64,000 bases of DNA. Source: Pyropia haitanensis (Eukaryota > Rhodophyta > Bangiophyceae > Bangiales > Bangiaceae). Made by a program: the position numbers and the translations under genes. The stretch spans positions 5,997,009 to 6,061,008 of the forward strand of contig SDUX01000007.1 of assembly GCA_008729055.1 (NCBI GenBank), read 5' to 3'. Every line of letters begins with the position of its first letter. Position 1 is the stretch's first letter. Below, piece by piece: positions 10,619 to 20,489 of this stretch. The notes beneath the pieces are model-generated. The model did not search any database and had not been told where the DNA came from. It worked only from the letters and a program-made list of their open reading frames with translations.

Positions 10619-12946
10619 ATGCCCCACGCGGCCACCGCGACGGGCGTGTCGGCCGCATCCTTGTGGTCCTCCATGGCCGCGAGTGGCGGCTGCAGCGGCG
10701 CATGGTCGGAGCGCCGGCAATCAACCCCCCCGCCGGTGGCCGCCGACGGCGGCCCGTCGGCGGCGGCGGCGACGGCGGCGGCGGCGGCGCTGCTGAGCAC
10801 CCCCGTCAAGCGGTCGGCGATGCTCGACTTTACGCCCTTCCTCGTGTCGGCCCGCTACGCGGACCTGCGGCTGCTCGCGCGGGGCAGCTACGGCGTCGTC
10901 GCGCGCGCGGCGGACCGGGCGACCAAGCAGGCGGTGGCGATCAAAAAGGTGCACGCCGCGTTTGACACGGTCGCCGACGCGCGGCACCTGCTGCGGGAGG
11001 TGCGGCTGCTGCGGCACCTGCGGCACCCGCACGTGCTGCCGCTCCTCGACGTGGACGCGCCGGTGGACTATAAGAGCTGGGCGGACGTGTACCTCGTCAT
11101 GCCCCTCCTCGACACGGACCTCGAGGTGCTGCTGGCGGGCGTCGCGGCGGGCCGGCGCAAGGACCTGAGCGACCACCAAAAGCGCGCCATCTTTTACCAG
11201 CTCCTCTCGGCGGTGGCGTACCTCCACGCGGCGGGCGTCGCGCACCGGGACATCAAGCCGGGCAACGTGCTGCTGTCCAAGTCGGCGCACGTGATGCTCG
11301 GCGACCTTGGGCTTGCCCGGTACATTGCGCCGGGCGAGGATACGGGCCTGACGCAGGCGGTGGTGACCAAGAGCTACCGCGCGCCCGAGCTCTTCCTGTC
11401 GGGCGCGTCGGACAAGTACACGTCGGCCATTGACCTTTGGTCGCTGGGCGTCCTCCTCTTCTCCCTCTACTCGCCCGGCTTCCCGCTCTTTTCCCACCGC
11501 AAGGGGGAGGGCGTGCTCGCGGCGGTCAAGCTGACCACCCAGCTCGACGCCATCTGCCGGGTGGTCGGCACGCCGCCCCCGCACGGCTCGTCAACGAGCC
11601 GGTGGTACATGCGCCGCGCCGCGGCGCACCCGCCGCTGCCCATTGACAAGTGGTTTGCGACGCCCGCCGCGGCGGCGGCGGTGCCCGACGACGCCAAGGA
11701 CCTGATGCTCGCGCTCCTCCGCTTTGACCCCGCCGAGCGCCTCACCGCCTCCGCCGCGCTCGCCCACCCGTACGTGGCCGAGTTTGCCAACCCCGCCGAC
11801 GGCGCGCACCCCGACCGCCCGGCGGGGTGGGCCGACTGCCTCGAGCCGGGCTGCGAGGCGGGGCCCCCCGCGGCGGGCGCCAAGCCCCTCACCCGGGAGG
11901 ACCACAAGGTGCGGATGTGGGCAGAGGTGGCGGTGTACCACCCAGAGATCGCCGCCCGCGCCGACGCGCCCGCGGGGGTGGTGCCGGCGCCCGACCCGGA
12001 CGCGCCCGCCGCGTCGCCGGCGGGCTCCCCCCCCCACGCACCGGCAGGGGCGGCGCCGTCGCCGGGCTCTTCGCTGGACAGGGTGCCCCTGCCGCCGCCG
12101 CCGGCCGCGGCGGTGGGCGCCACTGCCGGCGGCGGCGGCGGCGGCGTGTGGCGCCGCACGCGGCGGTATGGGGGCTTGGCGGCGTCGCCGCCGCCGGCGT
12201 CGGCGTCGCCGCTGACCAGCTGGGACGCCCTCGACGGGGAGCTGCGCCACGCCCCACCCGCGATGGCGGCGTTACAGCTGGGTGCGGCGGCGGCGGCGGC
12301 GGCGGCCGAGGCGCCAGCGTCGACGGGTGCCACCGCCGCCGCGGCAGACGAGCCGCCGCCGGCGCGCCCGCACCGGCACGTGCACCGGTGGGGCCGCGGC
12401 GGCACGGGCGCGGCGGCTGCGGCGGCGCCACGCAAGGCGGGGGGGGGGACGAGCCGGGCGAAGGCCGCATCCACGGCAGCCACGCGTGGCGGCGGCCGTC
12501 GGAGCGGCGGCTGGGTGGGCTGTTTCACCACGCGTCTCAGTGACGGCGGGGTGGGTGCGAGGTGTGGGGGGGGGGGAGGGGGGGGCGGGAGGATGCGGAC
12601 ACGTCTAGCAAACCGCGCACGCTCGTGCCGTTATTTATGCGCATCATGCGTTGGGTTTCGTTTTGTTGTGGCGACGTTGAGCCGGGAATGGGGAGGGGGG
12701 CGGGGGGGGGGGGGGGGGGAAGGGGAGGGATGGCCCGAGTACAACAGCAGCAGCGTCGCGATTCGGGCGGCCTTGCTGTTCTGTTGTTGGGCTCCATCGA
12801 CACTTGTTGCTGACTTTGCGTTTTACTGCCCGAGGCGACGGCTGGGGAGGAGAACCAGACAGACGTCGAGGCTGTCACGCGTGCCCGGAAGCGGTGAACC
12901 GGCTCTGGGCGGGAAGACAGAGCGAATGCCACGCCACTGCCGGTGA
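10619..12946 (+). CDS. CMGC protein kinase, atypical MAPK / Nemo-like
   Basis: The ATG at 10619 sits in a perfect GCCACCATG context. After an Ala/Ser-rich leader, the catalytic domain spans about residues 80-388. It shows a degenerate glycine loop (ARGSYGVV), the ATP lysine K109 in VAIKK, the catalytic loop HRDIKPGNVLL (D211, N216), DLGLAR where DFG is normal (D229), and the activation segment TQAVVTKSYRAPE (T245). ALAHPYV closes the C-lobe. YRAPE, the MAPK-like spacing and a TQ dipeptide before VVT match Nemo-like/atypical MAPKs, whose loop is TQE rather than TEY. The second phospho-acceptor is therefore absent. The C-terminal tail from about 12,000 is Ala/Pro/Gly-rich. Its end is uncertain: this frame stops at 12946, but a one-base change at the G run near 12,441 would end the protein at about 12543. 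Likely a cytosolic/nuclear Ser/Thr kinase; substrates unknown. Confidence 0.85.
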   Translation: MPHAATATGVSAASLWSSMAASGGCSGAWSERRQSTPPPVAADGGPSAAAATAAAAALLSTPVKRSAMLDFTPFLVSARYADLRLLARGSYGVVARAADRATKQAVAIKKVHAAFDTVADARHLLREVRLLRHLRHPHVLPLLDVDAPVDYKSWADVYLVMPLLDTDLEVLLAGVAAGRRKDLSDHQKRAIFYQLLSAVAYLHAAGVAHRDIKPGNVLLSKSAHVMLGDLGLARYIAPGEDTGLTQAVVTKSYRAPELFLSGASDKYTSAIDLWSLGVLLFSLYSPGFPLFSHRKGEGVLAAVKLTTQLDAICRVVGTPPPHGSSTSRWYMRRAAAHPPLPIDKWFATPAAAAAVPDDAKDLMLALLRFDPAERLTASAALAHPYVAEFANPADGAHPDRPAGWADCLEPGCEAGPPAAGAKPLTREDHKVRMWAEVAVYHPEIAARADAPAGVVPAPDPDAPAASPAGSPPHAPAGAAPSPGSSLDRVPLPPPPAAAVGATAGGGGGGVWRRTRRYGGLAASPPPASASPLTSWDALDGELRHAPPAMAALQLGAAAAAAAAEAPASTGATAAAADEPPPARPHRHVHRWGRGGTGAAAAAAPRKAGGGTSRAKAASTAATRGGGRRSGGWVGCFTTRLSDGGVGARCGGGGGGGGRMRTRLANRARSCRYLCASCVGFRFVVATLSREWGGGRGGGGGEGEGWPEYNSSSVAIRAALLFCCWAPSTLVADFAFYCPRRRLGRRTRQTSRLSRVPGSGEPALGGKTERMPRHCR

Positions 12947-13218
12947 ACCTCGGCCGACCCAATGAGGCCAACCCCGAGCGCGACGGGGACTCGGCGCGCT
13001 CGCAACAACCGCAGCGCCCTTGGCCCTCCCCCGCCGCCTCCCTGCGACGAAATACACGCGCCCCGCGCGCCCTCCCGACGTCCCCTCCAGCGCGCCCTCC
13101 CGCCGTCCCCTCCAGCGCCCCCCACTGCCCTCCTCCACCCCACCCGCGGGCGCGCCGCCCCCCCCCCCCACCCCGCTTGCCCATCCCCAGCGGCCGCCCC
13201 AGCGCAGCGGCACAGTGC

Positions 13219-13761
13219 CTACCGCCCCCCTCCCCCCCCCCCCCCCCCCTGCGCGCGGCGTAGCAGCTCCTGCAGCCGCCCCGCAACGTCGAGGGCGGCG
13301 ACCTCGTCCCCCCCCCCCACGGGCACCCCCCCCACCCACACATTCGGCACCGTCTGGCGGCCGGTACGGACAGCGAGCGCCCGCTGCAGCGCGTCCCCGT
13401 CGGCGCGCTCGTCCAGCTCGACAACGTGCGGCGGCGGCGCGCCCGGGACGGCGGCCGCCGCGGCGGTGAGCGCCGCCTTGGCCCGCCGGCAGTAGGGGCA
13501 GTAGGTCTTGGAGAAGACGACGACGGGGTGCGCGCGAACGAGGTGCGTGACGAAGGCGTCGGGGGTGGTGGGCGGCGGCGGGGACGTGGCGCCGCCGCCG
13601 CCGCCGCCGCGGGAGCGCCAAAACGCAACGGCGCCGCCGACGGCGAGGAGCGTCAGCGTCACGCCCAGCGCGACGGGGAGGGCAGAGGCGGGCTGCCGCT
13701 TGACGGGTGGCCGGCGCATGGAGCCGTTCATGGTGCGCGTCGGTGGGGGGCGGGCGTCCAT
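13219..13761 (-). CDS. membrane-anchored dithiol glutaredoxin (CPYC)
   Basis: Translation from 13761 (context ACCATGG) gives 180 residues. An in-frame upstream start at 13953 is possible but has no comparable context. A basic N-terminus is followed by one hydrophobic segment (about 28-48, LPVALGVTLTLLAVGGAVAF), so the protein is probably a type II or signal-anchored membrane protein. The glutaredoxin domain (about 65-170) has VVVFSKTYCPYCRRAK with the active-site CPYC at 88-91, the cis-proline TVP at 137-139, and GGGDEV at 149-154, which binds glutathione in this family. It should reduce protein or glutathione mixed disulfides at a membrane surface. The last residues run into a long C/G homopolymer (about 13,232-13,249), so the exact C-terminus may be off. 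It is convergent with the kinase gene and divergent from the CPSF6-like gene. Confidence 0.88.
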   Translation of the reverse strand: MDARPPPTRTMNGSMRRPPVKRQPASALPVALGVTLTLLAVGGAVAFWRSRGGGGGGATSPPPPTTPDAFVTHLVRAHPVVVFSKTYCPYCRRAKAALTAAAAAVPGAPPPHVVELDERADGDALQRALAVRTGRQTVPNVWVGGVPVGGGDEVAALDVAGRLQELLRRAQGGGGGGGGR

Positions 13762-15476
13762 GGTAGGCACAGGGGGGGGGGGAGGTGGGCGGCGGGGGCC
13801 ACGGTCGTTGAGGCGGAGGGGTGGGCGACTCACAGTGGCGATGTCCGCGTCGGCGCGGCATCGGTGGTGTCGTTGTCTGTCGCATGCTGGGTGAACCCAG
13901 TCCAGAGTGGTACTTAATGAGCCACTTTTGATTAATTGCATTCCCGAAAGCACCGGTCAATGCATAGTTCACTCGTAGGGTTGTAGCGCAAGTTGCCTGA
14001 TCTCCTTCGTAAAGAATTCATGATGATGGTGGCTGGAGAGTCTATCGCGCCTGTACGTGCTACGGGGGCAGATGTATTGCACAAGCAAAGAAGAGTGAGG
14101 CAATGCGGTAGCGAGTCACTCTGGCGGTCGTAGCTGACATGACGGCGGCTTAGCGTACGGTGCAGCCCTTTGCCGGTTCACCAAGAGTGCAATGTCTGTG
14201 CGTGAGTGTGGAGAAGAGCGGAGGAGCCGGGCCCACCGGCGTGTGTTGCGCCCCACTACGAGTTGGCTAGTTCTCTGCTGCGGCCTCTGTTTGCGTGCCC
14301 CGATTGCCGGTGCTGTGTCTCCTTCCTTGCCCTTGAAGGTGGGCTTTCCACCCCCCCCCGCCCCCCCCGCCCCATTCCCTTTCGCGCCCGCTCACTCCTC
14401 CCGAGTGCCACTCGCCGACGATGCGCGCTCACTGATGGACACCCCCTCTGTCGCTTTCCTGAGCTACACCGCCGGCGCGGACGACTGGACAGTGGTGCTC
14501 CGCGTGGGCGCGCCCCCGCCGCCACTGTGGCCGCTCTCTTGGCTGCCCTCCCGGCGATCCCTCCATTGGCTCGACAATGACGGCGAACCTCCGGCTGACC
14601 CAGGCGATGAGGCTGGCGACCTGGAACAGCAGCCAGAAGGAGGTGCGTCAGGCAACGAGCTCGGTCCAGGTACGGGGGGCCAGGGCAGACGCGGGTGAGG
14701 GAAGACGCCTATGGGCGACCCGGGGCACCTGCTGTGGACGTGACGGGAGCGTCTTGAACTTTCACGATGGACCGGTAGGGTGATCCAAGAGAGAGGCGCC
14801 CGCGAGGGGCTGTGGACTGAAGAACTGCTGCAGCCTGCCGTGCGCCAGAGTATGCGGCGCCGGCTCGGGCGAAAGAGTGGGACGACAACCGCGGACGGGA
14901 CCACGAGCGGCGGCAGGCGGCCTCGTCACGAGTGCTTGTCACCCCGCCGCGGGCGCCGCGCGGGCTGCCGCGCCGCCGGCGTCGCGGCACCGGGCGCAGT
15001 GCGGGAAGCGGGCACCAGGCATCGAGTGGAGCCCCATCAACCGGAATCGCGAGGCCGCCTGTGGGTCATCATCACGGCCGGTCCACTCACGTTCAGACGC
15101 GGCTGCCCCGTGTGCAATGTTTGCTGGTTCGGTCATTTCGGTGCTTAGTCATTCCACGACGCGTTGCCGTGATGTAATTGATGTGTTGAATTTTTGCGCT
15201 CGCATGATTGAGTGGCGTATCTTTCCGCGAGCACAGCATCTTTTCACCCCGCGTCTGTACCTGCGGTGACCTGGCACGCTCCTCAGCCGCGTTGCCAGTC
15301 TCTGGCCTTGCGCGCGCGCCCCTTGGCGCGCCCGTCTGCCTGCGCCGTCTGCCACCTTTGGCGTATGTGTCGGGCGGACTCTGCGCGGGCGTTTGTCGCT
15401 GCGCCGCCGCTCTGCCCGCCCGCCCCCCGACGGCGGCGTGCTCCTTCCCCCGCCGCTCCCCTCACCCCCCACCCCC
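13762..15476. promoter_or_regulatory. divergent intergenic region, glutaredoxin / CPSF6-like
   Basis: About 1.7 kb between the start codons of two divergent genes. The part from 13,900 to 14,200 is AT-richer than its surroundings, as expected of promoter DNA. Open frames such as 14,192-14,698 (+) translate to Pro/Arg-rich sequence without recognisable domains, so I do not call them genes. Confidence 0.4.
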
Positions 15477-15964
15477 ATGATGAAGACCGTCGTGGCCCTC
15501 GACGGCCTCAGCTGGTGGACCACCGACGAGACCATCGAGGCGACGCTCCGCCGCTACGGCCGCGTGTCTGGCGTCACCATCGAGGCGTCGCCGGCCAACG
15601 GCAAGAGCACCGGCCGCGCGCGGGTGACGTTTGAGCACGCCGACGACGCGGCGGCGGCGGCGGCGGGCCTCTCCCGCGTCGGCGAGCCGAGCCCGTGGGA
15701 CACGCCGGGCCGCGTCGCCGCGCGGCTCACCGACGCGGCCGACACGTTTGCCGCCGAGGACGCGGCGGCGGCGGCGGCGGCGCACAAGGCCGCCGCGGCG
15801 TCACAATCGGCGGCGGCGGGGGCGGGGGCGGGGGCGGGCGTGGCCGCGCTGCCGTCGTCGGCGGCGGCGGCGGGGGGAGGGGGGGGGGGGGGGGCGCCTC
15901 TGGCCGCCCACGGCGGCCAGCTGCCGACGCAGCCACCTTACCGGGGGGGGCATGGCCATGGCCA

Positions 15965-16011
<47 letters not shown>

Positions 16012-17896
16012 GCGGGGGCGGCGGCGGCGGTGGTGGTGGCGGTGGTGGTGGGGGTGGGGGTCCCCCCCACGGCCACCCGCTGCCGCCGGGGATGCCGCTG
16101 CCGCCGCAAGGGCTTGGTGGCGTAGGCGGAGGGGGGGGGGGGGGACTGCCACCTCGGGGGGGTGGCCGCCTGGGAGGAGGGGGGGGGGCGGGGGGAGGAG
16201 GGGGGGGCGCCGCCGGCGCCTACCCGCCCCCGCCCTTTTTTGGGCCGCCACGCTTGCCGGGGGGGGCGCCCTTTCCGCCGGGCGGGTTCCCGCCGGCCAT
16301 GCCGCCGATGCCGGGCTTTCCGGTACGTTTGGGTGAGGCGTGGCTGGGGGGGGGGGGGGGGACGGGTGGGGATGGGGCGGGGTGGGACGGGTGGGGGGGG
16401 GGGGGGGGGTGGCCGCGGGGGAGTGGGCGGAGGAGGGAGGGAGCCGTCGCGACCGCCAACGCCGCTGGCCGCGGGGGCGTGCAGGCCGGCCGTGGCCGAC
16501 GGTGTGGCGGGCGCACGAGGGGAGGCGTCCTGGAACGCTGCCGGTGGCATGGGGTGGGGATGCTTGCTGTGGGCTGCGCCGAGCGTCGACGGCCGCTGCT
16601 TTTGTGCCAGCTGGGATGACGCAGGCCCTCTGCTGGGTGCTGATGGGCCAATCCTTCCGCAGGTGGGCACCGCTGCGTACCCGCGATGACTCACATGCGT
16701 GTGTTGCTGGAGCTTGTTCCCCTGTTGTCTTTTGTCTGTGGCTCTGCTGCTTGCGCCTCTGTCCTTGTGCATGACGTACCGCCTGGATGGTGCCCGTCCA
16801 CGTGATCCCACAGGATATGATGATGCCGCCCAACATGCGGAGCTCTATGGGCCCCGGCCCCGGTTCCTTTGGCGCCATGCCCGGCGCCATGCCCCCGCCG
16901 CTGATGCCGGGCGCACCGTCGGTGGCGTGGCTGCCCCCGCCGGGGGGAGCGCCGGCGGGGAGCCTCGGGATGCCTGCCGCCATGATGGGGACGGCGCCGG
17001 GTGGCGCGCCGCCGGGGGTCGCCACCGCAGACTCGCGGAGCAACCAGTACGTTTTTGGGGCGGCTGGTGGCACCGTTGGGCGAGCGGGCGGGCGTCGCCA
17101 TGGTGCGCCGCGCCGCGTCTGGCTCGCCGTACAGCCAGCTGCGTTGTTGGTGCAAGAGGGTTGGCGTGTGGCTCTTTTGTCGCTTCTTTGGCTAGTTTGG
17201 GCCAGGTGGTCGTCCTCTCACGGCTTGCTTTCTGCATCCTTAGCTGACTCGTTCGCTGCCTTTTTTTTCCCGTTATTGTGATGTTGCGTTTGGTTTTGAA
17301 TGGCCCCTGTGCCTCCCCTCCAGCGTCAGTGGCACCCGCGGCAACGGTGAGAGCGTCATTGTGAATGGCGGCGCGGGCGGCGGGGGTGGGAATCGCGGCG
17401 GCGGCGGCGGCGGCGGCGGCAGCGGCTCCCGCCGGCGCTCCCGCTCCCGCAGCGTCGGCCGCAGCGGTCGGTCGGGGGACGGCGGGGCTCCATCCCAGTA
17501 CAAGCGGAGCCGGCCGCCGCGGAGCTCGCGGCGGGAGCCGGGGGTCGGCGGCGGGGGAGGTGGGGGGGGTGGGGGGGCGCTGGCGACGGCGGCCGTGACG
17601 GTGGGGGCGGGGGGGGGGATGGGGGAGGGGGGGGTGGTAGCGGCCGCTCGCGTCACCACCGTGACCGCGACCGTGACCGTGACCGCGACCGTGACCGTGA
17701 CCGCGACCGCGACCGCGACCGCGACCGCGACCGCGACCGCGACCGTGACCGTGACCGCGACGGCGACCGCGACCGCGACCGTGAGCGCAACCGCAATCGG
17801 GACCGGCCGCGGGAGCGGGAGCGGGACCGCGAGCGGGACCGCGACCGTGGCCGCGGGCGGGAGCGGGAGCGGGAGCGCGAGCGGTCGCGCCATTGA
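15477..17896 (+). CDS. CPSF6-like pre-mRNA 3' processing factor (three exons)
   Basis: Exon 1 is 15477-16322, exon 2 is 16814-17046 and exon 3 is 17324-17896. Both donors read GTACGTTT; the acceptors are CACAG and CTCCAG, and the frame is kept across both junctions. Residues 1-75 form an RRM whose first strand and helix, [17 protein letters not shown], match the unusual WWTTDE signature of CPSF6/CPSF7 (cleavage factor Im large subunit). A long Gly/Pro/Met-rich middle follows ([38 protein letters not shown]). The C-terminus is an Arg-Asp/Arg-Glu alternating tail with RS pairs, ending ERSRH. This is the full CPSF6 layout: RRM, Pro-rich, RD/RE/RS. It should act in the nucleus with a NUDT21/CPSF5-type subunit in poly(A) site choice. 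One frame change is needed in exon 3, at the G runs near 17,558-17,577, to reach the RD tail and the stop at 17894-17896. Confidence 0.85.
17664..17795 (+). repeat. imperfect GACCGY hexamer repeat coding for Arg-Asp
   Basis: About twenty tandem copies of GACCGC/GACCGT form the RD-dipeptide tail of the CPSF6-like protein. The C/T alternation at the third position is irregular, so the tract is not a fresh perfect microsatellite. Confidence 0.85.
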
Positions 17897-20489
17897 CAGG
17901 GGGTGTCCGACTGCAAGCGGGGCGTGTCCGTTCAACCATCAAAGGCCGTGGGTCTGCTGGGTAGCACTTGACTACGGACGACCTTTTTGTCTCTTGCGTT
18001 CGAGGCGTTCTCGGCGAGCCCTGTGGGGGAACCGGCAACGGCTGCGCCACTTGCCCCCGCAGGGGTGGTCGAGTAGGGGAAGCGCGTGGGCCAAGACGCC
18101 CGCGCCGCTCCCCTGCGGATACGGCACGGCTGGGAGACGCGCGACCGGGCTGACCATGGCTGGCGCTGCCGGCGGTCCGCCAAAGCAGGGGGGGTGGTGG
18201 GAGAGGTGGCGACCAGCGGGGCGGACCGTGGATGCGCCCCCACCAACGGCCAGGTTGCACGCGACCGTACCATGGCCGGTGCAGGCAGCAAGGGAGAGCG
18301 TGTTGTTGGACGCGGAGCGGGGTGCGCAGCCGGGTGAGGCGGTCTGGAGGCCGCGCCCGGCCGGCGTGGACAGGAGCCTGGCGGAGGCCACCGCCGGCGC
18401 GACGGTGGTCGATGGTGTCCGCGTGTCGCATCCACGCTGCGCTCTCTCCTCTCGCATCGTGCGTCCGCCGCCCGCATCATGCTCCCCCCACCCTCCAACC
18501 ACCCTCCGTCGCCCGATGTCGCAGCGTGCACGTCGGCGGTGTCGATTCCCCCCCCGTCAGAAGGCCAGACGATGCAGTCGGCGATTACAGTGCCAGTCCG
18601 ACCCGGGATTTCCCGCTTGCGCGGCACGAGCTCCTACCCCGACACCCCTGGACCGTGGGGGCAGAGTGGATCCCGCCGCATCGCCACCAGACAGCTGCCC
18701 GTGACCAGAGGGTGTGTCCTGGGAGGGGGTCGGGCAAACTGAGGTGCCCGGCTGGCCCCACGCTGACGGCCCCGCCAGTCCACGCGGGGTGCTGTCAAGC
18801 AAGACTGCCGGGAGGATATTCGGGTCAGTTACTCTTCCCCCCCAGCCCCACCGCTCTCAACTGATGCCATCCTGGGCCGTGCATTGCGCAATCCCCCGAC
18901 TCTGGATACCGTTACGTATGCGACGACAAGGTACACGTGGGGCACCCCCCTCTTCCGAGAGGCGGTCCGCCGCGCTCCCGCCGACCACACTCGCGGGCGA
19001 GGGGCCCGCCGCCACGCGCCACCGCCCGAAAGACCCCGCCCTCCTTCCCCGCCGGCCTCATTGGCGCGTCGCTGTGCCGACAATGACAGCCGCCCAGCCC
19101 CCGTCATCCCCCCTTCCCCAGCCCCCTTTGCTGCCCCCACACTGGCGTTGCTCTCCCAACCAAACAATGTCAAGGGACCGCCGATGCGTGGCCACCGCCG
19201 CCTCACCCGCGACACACGCTCAAACCACACTGGACGCAAGAGGAGCGGCGGTGGTGGGGCAGAGAGGCATACCAGTGTGTGTCACCCGCCGGTCCCCCCC
19301 CGCCACACACCTCCTCGTCCTCGATTGTTCCGTACGCCAGACCGGCTTGCGGGGCGTGCGGCCGACACGGGAGCGTCGGCACCTCTTCCCCCCCTCCACC
19401 CGTGCATTTATCGGAGGCCGCAAATCGTTGGCACTCCGCACTGTCCACTGCCTACGTACTGTGGTCAGTCGCGGCGGGGCACGCCACGCACGGGCCCCCG
19501 TGTACGCACAGAGCACCGGTGCTGGCTCTGACCTGCCGGGCTGCCTAGGTGGCGGCAGCTGCTCCCGCGGACCGCCCCTGCCCGCCCACCAATCGCAGCG
19601 AGAGAGGCGTGGCCACTGTGAGCGGGCGGGGGCTCACGGCCGCCTGGCCTTGCACGAGGTGGTTTCTTATTTTGGGTCCTCCCGGGCCACGCACCCCCGG
19701 CCGCCTCCGCCGCCGCGGCGGGAGCGCGGCTCGACGACAGAAGGCGGGCGTGGCGTCGGATCGGACGGGCAGCGCCGCGCCGCGAGGCGACGCGCCGGTG
19801 CGTCTCCGTCTGCGCCTCCCGCCGGCGTTTACACCTCTCCCGCACTCCTCGCCGTTTGGAGCGGCTGGTGTGCGCACCCAAGCGGGATGCCCGCTCCATC
19901 AGCCAGAACCACCCTCCTCCTTGACAGCTTGCGCCCAGGGGGGGGGGGAGGGAGGTGCGTGGCGCCCACGTCCCAACGGCGCGGCACGGTGGGCCGCGGG
20001 GGGGCGCGGCAGCCGTCTGCGGCCGCGGCACGTGGCGCGCGCTGCTGCATTGCCCAAAACCCCAGCTGGAGGGGGGGAGGGGTGGCCAACGCGGCGGGAA
20101 CAGAAAAATAACCGGCGCGAGCCGCCGGCCCCACGCACACGGCGAGCGAACGGGCGGGACAGCGACCGTAGCCTCTGACGTCCCTCTCAGCCGCAGCCAG
20201 CACAGTTCGGGACCCACCCGCGCGGCTGCTGCGGTTGCAAGAGGCTCTCTCATCCCGGCGCCGTCGCAGCCCCCTCCCCCACCACTCTCACCGTTCAAAG
20301 AGCGGCGCCGCCGTTCGGCGCACCGCGATCCGCTCTGCCGCCGGCCGCGCCCTCACCCTCCGGCAGGGCGCTTTGCTCCGCAGCGCCGTCTCCCTCCCTC
20401 TTCGGACCCCCCCTTCTAGTAATCCCCCCGTCGACGCGCCGTTGTACCCGCCCGGCTCAGCCGGACCGGCTCACGGACCCGTGTCGGCA
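17897..20489. other. intergenic region, no gene recognised
   Basis: About 2.6 kb between the CPSF6-like gene and the secreted protein gene. Open frames on both strands overlap each other and translate to Arg/Pro/Ser/Thr-rich sequence with no motif I know. Homopolymer runs are fewer than elsewhere. The end of the region should hold the promoter of the gene starting at 20490. A gene with several short exons could be hidden here, but I cannot support one. Confidence 0.4.

Noticed and set aside
8571..10724. 717-residue open frame on the - strand in the intergenic region
   Set aside because: No conserved motif, strong compositional bias, and open frames on the other strand over the same DNA.
14192..14698. 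possible 168-residue + strand protein
   Set aside because: Pro/Arg-rich, no recognisable domain, lies in a divergent promoter region.
17653..17916. Arg-Ser repeat protein on the - strand opposite the CPSF6-like tail
   Set aside because: It is the reverse reading of the GACCGY hexamer repeat; the + strand reading fits CPSF6.
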